In this document: positions 44,427 through 53,689 of the stretch, piece by piece | Numbering within the stretch: position 1 is the stretch's first letter | Layout: every line of letters begins with the position of its first letter | Origin: Sinobacterium caligoides | Lineage (GTDB): Bacteria > Pseudomonadota > Gammaproteobacteria > Pseudomonadales > Sinobacteriaceae | DNA length: 64,000 nucleotides | Direction: 5' to 3' | Assembly (NCBI RefSeq): GCF_003752585.1 | Contig: NZ_RKHR01000003.1 | Location: 496,001 to 560,000, forward strand | The notes under the pieces: model-generated | What the model saw: the letters and a program-made list of their open reading frames with translations, nothing else | Told to the model about the DNA's origin: nothing | Databases searched by the model: none | Made by a program: the position numbers and the translations under genes

Positions 44427-44636
44427 ATGCAAGAAGTCGAAAAAATAACTAAACCCGCTTTTCTCGAAGGCTGGCTCAGTAGCAATGAAGTCGCCCACGA
44501 GCTCGGCACGACACCCACGGTCATCCATCGCTGGGCGGAAGATGGCCGTTTACCTCCTCCAGAAAGGCTACATCAATGGCGATTCTGGCGTCAGCAAGAC
44601 ATTGAGTATATCAAGTCGGTAACCTATTGCCGCTAA
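44427..44636 (+). CDS. Small MerR/AlpA-like helix-turn-helix protein
   Basis: This 69-residue protein contains a winged-helix-type HTH: WLSSNEVAHELGTTPTVIHRWAEDGRLPPP at about residues 15-44, a W-R-F-W-R-QQDIEYIKS segment after it. It resembles excisionase/AlpA and MerR N-terminal DNA-binding domains, with no effector domain. ATG at 44427 has a GAGG box at good spacing; the longer open frame upstream has none. Its target is unknown. The small divergent genes nearby are candidates. Confidence 0.65.
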   Translation: MQEVEKITKPAFLEGWLSSNEVAHELGTTPTVIHRWAEDGRLPPPERLHQWRFWRQQDIEYIKSVTYCR

Positions 44637-44882
44637 ACAGTGACAAGCACTGTAAGATTTACCGACACGGTCGGTGATATCTGCCCCCCCTCCCTACTCG
44701 CCCCCTTTCTTTCGCTCAAAAAACGACCAGTTAAGAACTGTAACTGTAAAGCTTTACGTCATCAGTTCACATTTTGGCTATATTTTCTTATTATTTTCTC
44801 AACTAGAGCAATTACAGAGGCTGATACCTTCTTCTATCTGCCGCTGCCTAGACCACTAAAATAAAAACATTAGGCCAATATT

Positions 44883-45911
44883 ATGCGCATTCAAACTTTA
44901 CTCCCTCTTTGTCTTGCTGCCATTGTTGCAACTGGTTGTGGTGGTGGCGGCGGTGGCGGTGGCGGTGGCGACCCAACGGATGCACCAACACCAACACCAA
45001 CACCAACACCAACACCAGAGCAGCCTAGTATCCCAGCACCTTCAGATGAGGTTCTCACACTAGACTTAGACAACACCCCCTACCCACCAGTACAAGAAAC
45101 TGCCGAGAATGACATCTCTGGACAGTGGCTATTTCTGGAGAAGTCTTCGGGAGGCGATACGTCAAAGATTGTTCGACAAATCGTTACCATTACCAGTGCA
45201 GCGACTCCCGGTGAGTTCAATGTACGCTATTGTAAGCCGGAAGTAGAACCTACTGAACAACAAATAGCTGCACTAGCTGACCCTACAGACCCCGATCAAA
45301 TTGCAGCATTAAAAGACTCTCTCAATGTCGATATTGAAAAGGTCACACTGACCAACGACACCTTAACAGGTATCAACGTCGGTCCCTTGTCCTTTAACGG
45401 ATACGGCACCGCCATCCACGGTGAGCTTTCACTAGCAGCAAGCGATAGTAACCCCGAAGTACATAACACCTTTGACGCCGTCAAACTGAAGAATGACTCC
45501 TCAATGTTAAACATTCAGGGCTTGACGTTATCCTCTATGTCCGGTGTCGATTCTTCAATTCAGCTAAATAGCGCCTGCTATCAATATCTATGGCTAACAC
45601 AACCGGCCAATGACGACGGTAGCGAGGTTTTCAGAGCGGACGAGTTATATACCAATCTCGGCAATGGTGAACTCTCTTACAATCGTGAAATAACCACTCG
45701 TAAGAGTGATAACAAAGTTCTACACAATGAGGAAGACCTAAGCATACAGATCGAAGACATCACGATAAACTTAGTAGAAAATGACAGCGATGAAAGCGAC
45801 ACCATTGAGAATGATGGCTCTTTTGTCGGTCAAAAGTATCAAGGCACTATTACCGGACATAAATACGATAATGGCCAGAGCGTCACTCTCGAGATCGATT
45901 TAGCACTATAA
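44883..45911 (+). CDS. Hypothetical lipoprotein with poly-Gly and Pro-Thr linker
   Basis: The 342-residue protein has a lipoprotein signal with lipobox VATGC; the Cys at about residue 19 would be lipidated. It is followed by ten glycines and a Pro-Thr repeat, forming a flexible tether, then a globular region rich in Asp/Ser/Thr with beta-type patterns. It contains a few Cys residues. I do not recognise the globular domain. This anchored tether design is frequent in surface lipoproteins of marine gammaproteobacteria. The gene is alone between an HTH gene and a bidirectional terminator. Confidence 0.7.
   Translation: MRIQTLLPLCLAAIVATGCGGGGGGGGGGDPTDAPTPTPTPTPTPEQPSIPAPSDEVLTLDLDNTPYPPVQETAENDISGQWLFLEKSSGGDTSKIVRQIVTITSAATPGEFNVRYCKPEVEPTEQQIAALADPTDPDQIAALKDSLNVDIEKVTLTNDTLTGINVGPLSFNGYGTAIHGELSLAASDSNPEVHNTFDAVKLKNDSSMLNIQGLTLSSMSGVDSSIQLNSACYQYLWLTQPANDDGSEVFRADELYTNLGNGELSYNREITTRKSDNKVLHNEEDLSIQIEDITINLVENDSDESDTIENDGSFVGQKYQGTITGHKYDNGQSVTLEIDLAL
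44940..45016 (+). repeat. Low-complexity tract: Gly-codon run and (CCAACA)5
   Basis: Ten GGT/GGC codons (44940-44969) are followed after 14 bases by five copies of the hexamer CCAACA (44984-45013) plus CCA, encoding the Pro-Thr linker of the lipoprotein. The period is a multiple of three. Confidence 0.85.
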
Positions 45912-45919
45912 CACCCACT

Positions 45920-45944
45920 CCCTGCCTCCCGCGAGGCAGGGTTC
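45920..45944. terminator. Bidirectional hairpin between lipoprotein gene and cusA
   Basis: A perfect 9-bp GC-rich stem CCCTGCCTC/GAGGCAGGG with a 4-base loop lies 8 bases after the lipoprotein gene and 13 bases after the end of the convergent efflux operon. The T run is short. Confidence 0.7.
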
Positions 45945-45956
45945 CCTCTCTACATA

Positions 45957-48900
45957 CTAACGCTCTTCTAAGTCATTCTTCACGACACTCTCACCTGCAC
46001 TCTCTTCATTCGGCAGCCCACTGCGTCGCCAGCAAAAATAGAGACAGGGCAACACCACGAGCGTCAGTAGCAACGAAGTCACCATGCCACCGACCATCGG
46101 TGCTGCGATACGCTGCATCACCTCACTCCCCGTGCCCTCGCCCATCATCACAGGTACCAGACCAACAATCACTGTAATCGCCGTCATCACAATGGGACGT
46201 ACACGCAAAGCCGCCGTATCACCCACCAGCTGCGCTAGCCCCTGTTGATCCGGCTCGCCAAATTGTGCTCGATACTCTTGCAAAGCTTGGTTCAGGTACA
46301 CCAACATCAACACACCGATCTCCACACTTACACCTGCCAAGGCTATAAACCCCACACCGACTGCAACCGACAACTGGTAGCCTGCCAGGTAGAGGTAGAG
46401 AATACCGCCGACCATGGCGAAAGGCAGGCTGATCATGATTATCAACACCTCTGTCACACTACGGAAGTTAACAATCAGCAGCGCCATGATCAGCAGCAGC
46501 GTCACTGGCACCACCACAGTCAGCTTTGCCTTAGCTCGCTCCATATATTCGTATTGACCTGACCAATGAATAGAGTAACCTGCGGGAAGTTGTAACTGCT
46601 GAAGAACCCTTGCTTTAGCCTCCGCCACATAGCTACCCAGATCTCGGCCTTCTATATCAATTAACACCCAACCATTGAGCCGCGCGTTTTCGCTCTTGAT
46701 TGCCGGTGGTCCTTCACTAACTCGAACCGCCGCCACATCGCTCAACGCAATACTACCCCCCGACTTTGTAACGATAGGCAACCAGCGTAGCTGCTCGGCA
46801 GAATCCCGATAGCGCTGTGGGTAACGAACATTCACCGGGAATCGCTCTTGCCCCTCCGTCGTCTCAGTGACATTAACGCCACCGATCGCCGTCGATACCA
46901 CCTGCTGTATATCGGCAATGTTAAGACCGTAACGTGACGCCCGCTGGCGATCGATATCGACGGTGATATAGCGCCCACCCACGACACGCTCGGCATACAC
47001 CGATGCAGTGCCCTCAACAGCAGGCAATATTGCCTCGAGCTGTTTAGCAATTGACTCAATCACGCTCAGATCAGCGCCGGCTATTTTTATGCCTACGGGC
47101 GTTTTAATCCCCGTCGCCAACATGTCGATACGCGTCTTAATCGGCATCACCCAAGCATTGCTGAGACCTGGAATATCGACCAAACGATTGAGCTCTTCCT
47201 TAATATCTTGCTTGCTCACGCCTGGGCGCCACTGTTCCTTCGGCTTAAATTGAATAACCGTCTCGATCATCGTCAACGGCGCGGGGTCCGTGGCCGACTC
47301 CGCACGTCCGACTTTTCCAAACACCGTCTTCACTTCTGGCACTGTCTTGATCAGCTTGTCTGTCTGCTGCAAAATCTGCCGCGCCTTACCAATAGAGACG
47401 GCGGCATAGGTTGTCGGCATATACATCAAGTCCCCTTCATCGAGCTCTGGCATAAACTCACTGCCCAGCTGCGTCATTGGCCACAAACCCGCTACCGTCA
47501 AGATCATTGCGACAAGTAGGGTCTTCACCGGGCGCCGTAAAAACCACGTTAACAGTGGTCGATAGGCTGCCATTAACAGGCGATTGACCGGGTTTTTCGC
47601 CTCACTGTGTACTTTCCCCCGAATGAGATAACCCATCAACACCGGAATCAAAGTGATAGCCAGTCCCGCCGACGCCGCCATGGCAAAAGTCTTGGTGTAG
47701 GCCAGTGGCGCAAACATCTTGCCCTCCTGAGCCTCCAGGGCAAACACGGGCAAAAAGCTCACCGTAATAATGAGTAGCGAATAAAACAACGGTGGCCCTA
47801 CCTCTATAGAGGACTCCAAGACCAACTGCCAACGCTGTTTATCGCTCAAGTCATCACAGGCGGCCAACTTCTTGTGTACGTTTTCGATCATCACGATGGC
47901 ACCATCTACCATTGCCCCAATAGCGATAGCGATGCCTCCAAGCGACATAATATTGGCGTTAATCCCCTGCCAATACATGACTGAAACCGCGACCAAAATA
48001 CCGATAGGCAAGCTAATAATCACAATCAGTGCCGAGCGAAAATGAAACAGGAACAACGCACAAACCAACGCCACCACAATAAATTCTTCAAGCAACTTGC
48101 TGCGCAAGTTATCTAACGCCGACTGCACCAGAGTAGCCCTGTTATAAACCTCGACGACTTCAACGCCTTGCGGCAAGCCCTTGGCTAAACTCGCAAGGCG
48201 CTGTTTCACCGCTGCGATAGTCTGCTGAGCATTCTCACCCGAGCGCATCACGACGACGCCCCCCACAACCTCACCCTCACCGTTGAGCTCGGCAATGCCA
48301 CGACGCATCTGCGGCCCCTCCACCACTCGGGCCACTTGCTTCAATAGGATCGGCGTACCTTCTTCACTGGCCCCCAAAGGCACGTTCTCAATATCCGTTA
48401 CCGACTGCAAATAACCCGTCACCCTAACCATGTATTCCGCTTCCGCCATCTCAATAACAGAGGCCCCAGACTCATGGTTCGCCTGCTGGATCGCCGTTGT
48501 AATTAACGATAACGGTAAACCATAGGCACGCAATTTATTCGGGTCGACGACCACTTGATATTGCTTTACCATGCCGCCAATCGTACTGACTTCTGAGACA
48601 CCGGAGACGGCTTGTAGCTCAAATTTTAAAAACCAATCCTGTAAACTTCTAAGCTGAGCCAGATCGTGACGACCACTACGATCAACTAACGCGTACTCAT
48701 AGACCCAGCCAACACCAGTGGCATCAGGCCCCAGCTCGGCCTTCGCCTGCGCCGGCAACTTAGCACTGATCTGACTTAAGTACTCCAAGACGCGAGAGCG
48801 CGCCCAGTACATATCAGTACCCTCCTCAAAAATTACATAGACGTAAGAGTCCCCATAAAACGAAAAACCTCGAACCGTCTTCGCTTTTGGCACCGATAGC

Positions 48901-49118
48901 ATGGCCGTCGTCAACGGGTAGGTTACTTGATCCTGTACCACTTGCGGCGCCTGCCCGGGGTAGCTCGTCTTAACAATTACCTGCACATCGGATAGATCAG
49001 GAAGCGCGTCGACCGGAGTATGCTTCAGCGCATACCCACCGACGACAATCAGGCAGGCCGTTGCCAATAACACCATGAAACGGTTAACCACAGACCAACG
49101 AATAATAGCCTCAATCAT
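45957..49118 (-). CDS. cusA: Heavy-metal efflux RND pump, CusA/CzcA family
   Basis: This 1053-residue inner-membrane proton antiporter has the HME-RND layout of two halves, each with six transmembrane helices and a large periplasmic loop. It shows HTPVDALPDLSDVQVIV near residue 32, GAMVDGAIVMIENVHKKL, and the periplasmic EFMPELDEGDLMYMP. E. coli CusA is 1047 residues. The adaptor next to it is CusB-like, so Cu(I)/Ag(I) is the best substrate guess, but Zn/Co/Cd (CzcA type) is not excluded by sequence reading alone. The start overlaps the adaptor stop by 8 bp. Confidence 0.9.
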   Translation of the reverse strand: MIEAIIRWSVVNRFMVLLATACLIVVGGYALKHTPVDALPDLSDVQVIVKTSYPGQAPQVVQDQVTYPLTTAMLSVPKAKTVRGFSFYGDSYVYVIFEEGTDMYWARSRVLEYLSQISAKLPAQAKAELGPDATGVGWVYEYALVDRSGRHDLAQLRSLQDWFLKFELQAVSGVSEVSTIGGMVKQYQVVVDPNKLRAYGLPLSLITTAIQQANHESGASVIEMAEAEYMVRVTGYLQSVTDIENVPLGASEEGTPILLKQVARVVEGPQMRRGIAELNGEGEVVGGVVVMRSGENAQQTIAAVKQRLASLAKGLPQGVEVVEVYNRATLVQSALDNLRSKLLEEFIVVALVCALFLFHFRSALIVIISLPIGILVAVSVMYWQGINANIMSLGGIAIAIGAMVDGAIVMIENVHKKLAACDDLSDKQRWQLVLESSIEVGPPLFYSLLIITVSFLPVFALEAQEGKMFAPLAYTKTFAMAASAGLAITLIPVLMGYLIRGKVHSEAKNPVNRLLMAAYRPLLTWFLRRPVKTLLVAMILTVAGLWPMTQLGSEFMPELDEGDLMYMPTTYAAVSIGKARQILQQTDKLIKTVPEVKTVFGKVGRAESATDPAPLTMIETVIQFKPKEQWRPGVSKQDIKEELNRLVDIPGLSNAWVMPIKTRIDMLATGIKTPVGIKIAGADLSVIESIAKQLEAILPAVEGTASVYAERVVGGRYITVDIDRQRASRYGLNIADIQQVVSTAIGGVNVTETTEGQERFPVNVRYPQRYRDSAEQLRWLPIVTKSGGSIALSDVAAVRVSEGPPAIKSENARLNGWVLIDIEGRDLGSYVAEAKARVLQQLQLPAGYSIHWSGQYEYMERAKAKLTVVVPVTLLLIMALLIVNFRSVTEVLIIMISLPFAMVGGILYLYLAGYQLSVAVGVGFIALAGVSVEIGVLMLVYLNQALQEYRAQFGEPDQQGLAQLVGDTAALRVRPIVMTAITVIVGLVPVMMGEGTGSEVMQRIAAPMVGGMVTSLLLTLVVLPCLYFCWRRSGLPNEESAGESVVKNDLEER

Positions 49119-50457
49119 GATTAACCCCCTCGCGACTCATATCCATATCACCGCCACAACGCATCTCTGACTGCTTGCCTGCAGCACGCTTGCTGGCATC
49201 GGGCTTCATCTGAGGGCTGCCATCAACCTTCATCGCCCCGCCTGTCATTTCATGCTGTTCAGCGCCATTAATACGAGCAATTTCAGCGTCAATATTTGAC
49301 TCCGAGTCAATGAGGAACTGTGCCGATGTCACGACCTTGTCGCCAACATCCAGCCCAGTCAATATTTCAACATAAGCACCAGCCTCGATACCGGTAGAAA
49401 CAATTTCACTGCGATATTCACCTGCCTTAACCTGCTTAACCACCCGGTTAAATTGCGCACCACGAATAACGGCCTCTCGGGGCAGCAGCAATCGCTGCTG
49501 ATGGTCCCCCGCCTTAATAATTAAGTCGGCAAACATATTAGGTTTCAGCGCGAAATCACTATTATCAAAACGTATCCGTACCTGCACCGTTCGTGTCTTT
49601 TTCTTTAACACTGGGTAGATAGTCTCGACCGCACCAATCCAACGTCGACCGTTGTCACTTATCGTCGTCATTTCAACAGCCTGCCCCGCTTTGAGCCAAG
49701 CCGCCTGTCGCTCAAACACCTCGGCGATTACCCACACTGAAGCCAAGTCACCTATCGCCATAATTTCACTGTCCGGCTTTACGTACATGCCCTCGCGGAC
49801 CGCCAACTTCGTGATAAATCCATCATGATGCGCGTAGAAACTAATCTGCTGCTGCGCCTTACGCTGCAGCCTTAGCGAGGTAATGTCTTGTTCCGATATG
49901 CCCAGCGCCAACAACCGCTCCTTCGAGGCACTGAGCAACTTGTGGTTACCACTATTGAGCGCCACGAGATACTCCTCCTGTGCCGCCACCAGCGTAGGCG
50001 AATAGAGTTTAAATAACAGCTCGCCCGCTTTAACCCGGTCACCTACCGCCGTCGCCTTCAGCTGTTGGATCCAACCCTCTGCACGCACGTGCGCATGATA
50101 AATTTTATCTTCATCAAGCTGTACAATCCCCACCGTCTGAATAGGTATCGGAAGTATCCGACGCTCTACCACACCCAACCTAACAGCAAGATTTTGCTCT
50201 ACTGCTGCAGAGATTAGCACTGTCTGCGGATCACTCACCTGCTCATACACCGGCACCAAGTCCATGCCCATCGGTGACTTACCCGGGCGGTCTCGGCGGT
50301 AATTAGCATCCATAGGTGCCACCCAATAGAGCGGCTTTGCTTTATCCTCCTTCGCGAGCTGACCTGCATCCCCGATAATTGTCCAGCGATTCTGCAGGGT
50401 AATACCAACTAACATACCAACAATGGCGAAAGCGCTATATATAAATAAAGATTTCAT
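49111..50457 (-). CDS. cusB: CusB-like RND periplasmic adaptor with Met/His-rich tail
   Basis: The 448-residue membrane-fusion protein has an N-terminal membrane anchor, then the metal-binding stretch YWVAPMDANYRRDRPGKSP followed by MGMDLVP (about residues 44-69). This resembles the N-terminus of E. coli CusB (PGKSPF-M-D-MDLVP). Lipoyl and barrel domains follow. The last 55 residues are extra and rich in Met, with a few His and Cys (for example SEMRCGGDMDM), suggesting added Cu/Ag binding. The gene overlaps cusA and lies about 75 bases from the TolC-type gene. Confidence 0.88.
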   Translation of the reverse strand: MKSLFIYSAFAIVGMLVGITLQNRWTIIGDAGQLAKEDKAKPLYWVAPMDANYRRDRPGKSPMGMDLVPVYEQVSDPQTVLISAAVEQNLAVRLGVVERRILPIPIQTVGIVQLDEDKIYHAHVRAEGWIQQLKATAVGDRVKAGELLFKLYSPTLVAAQEEYLVALNSGNHKLLSASKERLLALGISEQDITSLRLQRKAQQQISFYAHHDGFITKLAVREGMYVKPDSEIMAIGDLASVWVIAEVFERQAAWLKAGQAVEMTTISDNGRRWIGAVETIYPVLKKKTRTVQVRIRFDNSDFALKPNMFADLIIKAGDHQQRLLLPREAVIRGAQFNRVVKQVKAGEYRSEIVSTGIEAGAYVEILTGLDVGDKVVTSAQFLIDSESNIDAEIARINGAEQHEMTGGAMKVDGSPQMKPDASKRAAGKQSEMRCGGDMDMSREGVNHD

Positions 50458-50532
50458 TTGTTCACTCCAGAGCTGCTATTTGTCAGCCCTATTGAATAAT
50501 TCAAACCAGCTATACTTAGTTTTTCACGCGAC

Positions 50533-51861
50533 TTATCGTCGGTAAGAAGCATCTATCTCAGGAGAAAGTGGTCGATAAAAATATTCGGACTGGCTCAAGC
50601 TAACAGCCAGATCGGTGCGTAAACGCGCATAGTCAAGTTGCACCTGCTGGTAAAATAAACGGCTTTTTAACACCTCTTGAAACCCACCTTGACCGCTCTG
50701 ATAGGCATTTAAGTCGGTCGTCGCACTCTGTTTAGCCGTCGGTAATAGGCTCATTTTATACAGCGCAATACGCTGTTCTAATCGATCTATTTTCACCTTG
50801 GCAGCCGCCGACTGTGCACGCAATTCGCGTAGTAGCTGCCCACGCTGATCCAGTAACGCCGATAATTGATGCTGACTTGCAAGGTATAACGGGTCCTGTT
50901 TACTACGCGTAAACAGCGGTATATCAACACTCAGCGAGGCACTGAGCATATCAGGGAGTTGTTGACCTACTTGATCCTCCGCCAAGCGCTTGCCATATTC
51001 GACATTGACTGACCATGCAGGTTTATAAGCTTCCTTCGCCAAAGCCACTTGCTGGCGAGCAGCATCAAGCTGTCTATCGATGGCAATCACACTCGGGTGT
51101 TGTAGCAGTAAAGACGCGTTTTTTGCGACATAAACCGGTAACTCCAACACTTCTGTTAGAGGCCGGCGACTGTCAGGTTCGCCGATATACTGCGAAAGCG
51201 CCGCACGATTCACGGCTATCTCGGTATACGATTGCTGTAGTTGATCTCGTTGACGATCAATCTCCAGCTGAGCTTTTAGCACATCTGCTTGGCTACGCTT
51301 CCCCACGCGATATAGGGCCTGCGCCACCTGCAGTAAATCGTTAAATAGGCGCTGATCATGCTGGTAAATTGCATTGGCGCGCTCGGCGTACCAAGACTCT
51401 AACCAACTGATACTGCTTGCCACCCTAACCTTGAGTAAACGCTCCATCGCTAGCGCTTGCTGCACCTGCGCTTGATAATCGAAACCCTTGGCGATTATCG
51501 TATGGCTATCGCCACGAGGAATCGCTTGTGTTAAACCCAGTTTTAACTGAGTCATCGCCTCCTGATCAAGGTCGAAGCTGTCCGTCGGCAAATTACTGAC
51601 ACCAAGTTTCACCTTAGGGTCTTCCCAACTGTTACCCGCTATTGCTCGACTTGCCATCGCACGCGCATCGTTAAGCCTTGCCAGTGCACCGGGTTCATCC
51701 CGCAAGGCAAGTTCTATGGCCGCCGACAACGTCAATGGGTTGAGTTTTTGCTGCTTAGCTGCTTCAACAAACCCTAGACGCTGATCAGCCATCACATTGG
51801 CAACTGCCAGAACGCTGCAGCTCATCAGCAGCGAGAAAATATATATTCGTCGTATTACCAC
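50533..51861 (-). CDS. cusC: TolC-family outer-membrane channel of the Cus operon
   Basis: The 442-residue protein has a signal peptide (about residues 1-23) and two repeats of the TolC helical barrel, for example AAIELALRDEPGALARLNDARA and the matching C-terminal half with ELRAQSAAAKVKIDRLEQRIALYKMSLLP. It should form the outer-membrane exit duct of the CusBA pump. GTG at 51861 is chosen because GGAGG sits five bases before it; a GTG 12 bases upstream lacks such a site. CusC itself is usually a lipoprotein; no lipobox is evident here, so this is a functional rather than strict orthologue. A hairpin precedes it. Confidence 0.82.
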   Translation of the reverse strand: MVIRRIYIFSLLMSCSVLAVANVMADQRLGFVEAAKQQKLNPLTLSAAIELALRDEPGALARLNDARAMASRAIAGNSWEDPKVKLGVSNLPTDSFDLDQEAMTQLKLGLTQAIPRGDSHTIIAKGFDYQAQVQQALAMERLLKVRVASSISWLESWYAERANAIYQHDQRLFNDLLQVAQALYRVGKRSQADVLKAQLEIDRQRDQLQQSYTEIAVNRAALSQYIGEPDSRRPLTEVLELPVYVAKNASLLLQHPSVIAIDRQLDAARQQVALAKEAYKPAWSVNVEYGKRLAEDQVGQQLPDMLSASLSVDIPLFTRSKQDPLYLASQHQLSALLDQRGQLLRELRAQSAAAKVKIDRLEQRIALYKMSLLPTAKQSATTDLNAYQSGQGGFQEVLKSRLFYQQVQLDYARLRTDLAVSLSQSEYFYRPLSPEIDASYRR

Positions 51862-51894
51862 GATATCCTCCACGGAATATTCGCAAAATCCAAT

Positions 51895-51941
51895 CGTGAT
51901 GAGCGACTGTGTCAGCCGGACACAGACTGACGCTCATCACG
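51895..51941 (-). promoter_or_regulatory. Long hairpin in the leader of the cusC-type gene
   Basis: An 11-bp outer stem CGTGATGAGCG/CGCTCATCACG and a 7-bp inner stem CTGTGTC/GACACAG (loop AGCCG) form a strong hairpin ending 34 bases before the GTG start. The sequence after it in the direction of transcription is not a T tract. It may control readthrough, mRNA processing or translation of the efflux genes relative to the small gene upstream. Confidence 0.6.
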
Positions 51942-52013
51942 TACCATCAATGGTGAACAGACACACAGAGTGACAAGACAGAGTCTCGCACCCTATTTGT
52001 CTTCAATGATTGG

Positions 52014-52439
52014 CTAGTGACGAAATACGCAGTTCAGGAGGTAAACAGGAGGGGGATAAAAACGGCGCTGATGGCGCACCGGATAGCTTATTTTTTTTGC
52101 TACACAAAAGATAGAAAGTAGCGCAACAGCCACATAAAGTGCTGCAATGAAACTATGCTCAAACAGCTGCACCAACAGTTCAGCAGTATCATCACAGACA
52201 GTGCTGAGAACATTAGCACAACAATCATGCTCTGACGTGGCCGTCATCGTCATCTGCTGGGCGGGCTCCATAATCATCAGTTTTACAGCAGGCTGTACGA
52301 CCGACGACTCGCCAGCATCCATCGACATGGATCCCCCCACGCACAACCCAAGCACCCAGCTCACCACCAGCAAAAGCACTAGACTAGAAGCCCAATGTAA
52401 GCGGTTGCGCTGTAGTAAATGACGAAGGTTGAGAAGCAA
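52014..52439 (-). CDS. Small membrane protein upstream of the Cus operon
   Basis: The product (up to 141 residues) has a hydrophobic N-terminal helix (about residues 19-38), a periplasmic segment rich in Met with a few acidic and Cys residues (SMSMDAGE; MIMEPAQQMTMTATSEHDCC), and a second helix near 96-118. The frame opens at TTG 52439, preceded by AGGA at nine bases; there is no ATG at a suitable position, so the start is uncertain. The family is not recognised, though DUF2946-like copper-linked proteins have similar size and placement. Its Met/Cys content and position before cusC suggest a metal-related role by inference. Confidence 0.5.
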   Translation of the reverse strand: MLLNLRHLLQRNRLHWASSLVLLLVVSWVLGLCVGGSMSMDAGESSVVQPAVKLMIMEPAQQMTMTATSEHDCCANVLSTVCDDTAELLVQLFEHSFIAALYVAVALLSIFCVAKKISYPVRHQRRFYPPPVYLLNCVFRH

Positions 52440-52592
52440 AAGAGGTATCCTGTCTAAGTTGCAATAGGGTTATTTTCTGTCGAATAGACTACGACTCTAG
52501 CATATTTATCCCAATACACGCCGAAGAATACCAATTAAAGGTGGGCGTAGTAAATGGATAGTATTCTAAAAGTTGGCTGAGTAGCTAGAAAC

Positions 52593-52620
52593 AAAAAAGC
52601 CCAGCACGGTGGCTGGGCTT
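52593..52620 (-). terminator. Rho-independent terminator after tRNA-Ser
   Basis: A perfect 9-bp stem AAGCCCAGC/GCTGGGCTT with a 6-base loop is followed on the minus strand by a T run. It lies 9 bases past the tRNA-Ser 3' end. Confidence 0.9.
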
Positions 52621-52628
52621 TGAAATAA

Positions 52629-52716
52629 TGGCGGACAGGGAGGGATTCGAACCCTCGAACGGTTTCCCGTTACACACTTTCCAGGCGTGCGCCTTCGGCC
52701 ACTCGGCCACCTGTCC
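52629..52716 (-). tRNA. tRNA-Ser (anticodon GGA)
   Basis: The 88-base gene has the acceptor stem GGACAGG/CCTGTCC, discriminator G with encoded CCA, the class II long variable arm, anticodon loop CTGGAAA (GGA) and T-loop GTTCGAATCC. Confidence 0.95.
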
Positions 52717-52822
52717 GCAATGCCACAAGGTCTCCCTCGCAAGCGGGCGCTACTTTAACCAAACTGCTCGATAATGGCAAGCTTTATAAGCTCCAACGAC
52801 CATACGACGGAACAGAAAAGAG

Positions 52823-53653
52823 TTACTGGCGGCTGAGACGCTGAAAGCGCGGTGCCTCACGCACATTGCTGCGCCAAGGGTTGATATCAAGGCCACCTCG
52901 ACGTAAGAAGCGAGCAAACACTGTTAACTCCTGCGGGGCACACTGTTCGCTTATATCTCTAAAGATACGCTCGGCACACTGCTCGTGAAACTCCGCCTGA
53001 TCCCTGAAGGAGACCAGATAACGCAGCAGAGAGGCATGATCAATCTGGTTGCCACTGTAGCTAATAGCGATTGTCGCCCAATCAGGTTGACCAGTAACCG
53101 GGCAATTAGAGCGAAACAGATCGCTATAAACATCTTCACGTACCTGCTGCTCGGAGACTTGCAATAGGCTAGCCTCAGGAAGGTACGCCTCTAGCGTAAT
53201 ATCGTGAGCATCGATACAGGTCCCCTTCGGTGACTCAATACCGGCACGTAACATCTGTTGCGGTGTTAACAAAGTCACTTGCACTGGTGCGCCGGCAGCA
53301 GCGCTGATGTCCTTAGTCATCAGCTCTTCAACCACCCCCCAACCTTCAAACTTACTGAGATTGAAAGAGTTGAGATACATCTTAAACGATTTGGATTCGA
53401 TAATATTTGGCGACATAGCAGGTATGCGGAACTCGGCAATAGCAATTTCAGGCTTACCTGACTCCGCAAGCCAAGAGATCTCGTAGCCGGTCCAAATATC
53501 ACTGCCATTAAAGGGTAGCGTCTCCGCCTCAAAACCTAATTCTTTGCGCGCCATAGCACGCGGGATAGGGCACAGCAAAGACGGTGTATAGGTATAAATA
53601 TTTTCTGTCGTCTTACCTAGTTGAGTATGCTCGGACAAATATTCATCAGACAT
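52823..53653 (-). CDS. queF: NADPH-dependent 7-cyano-7-deazaguanine reductase, long form
   Basis: The 276-residue enzyme reduces preQ0 to preQ1 in queuosine synthesis. The N-terminal part holds the QueF NADPH-recognition motif IIESKSFKMYLNSFN (about residues 85-99). The C-terminal half has the catalytic Cys184 in NCPVTGQPDWATI, as in the two-domain E. coli form (282 residues). It starts at ATG 53653. It is followed by tRNA-Ser, with no other que genes nearby. Confidence 0.95.
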   Translation of the reverse strand: MSDEYLSEHTQLGKTTENIYTYTPSLLCPIPRAMARKELGFEAETLPFNGSDIWTGYEISWLAESGKPEIAIAEFRIPAMSPNIIESKSFKMYLNSFNLSKFEGWGVVEELMTKDISAAAGAPVQVTLLTPQQMLRAGIESPKGTCIDAHDITLEAYLPEASLLQVSEQQVREDVYSDLFRSNCPVTGQPDWATIAISYSGNQIDHASLLRYLVSFRDQAEFHEQCAERIFRDISEQCAPQELTVFARFLRRGGLDINPWRSNVREAPRFQRLSRQ

Positions 53654-53689
53654 GTTTGCACCTTTGCTTCAAGAGATCTATTTCATTTT

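Noticed and set aside
44640-44864. Open frame of 74 codons after the HTH gene
   Set aside because: No ribosome-binding site, composition like non-coding AT-rich DNA, no recognisable domain.
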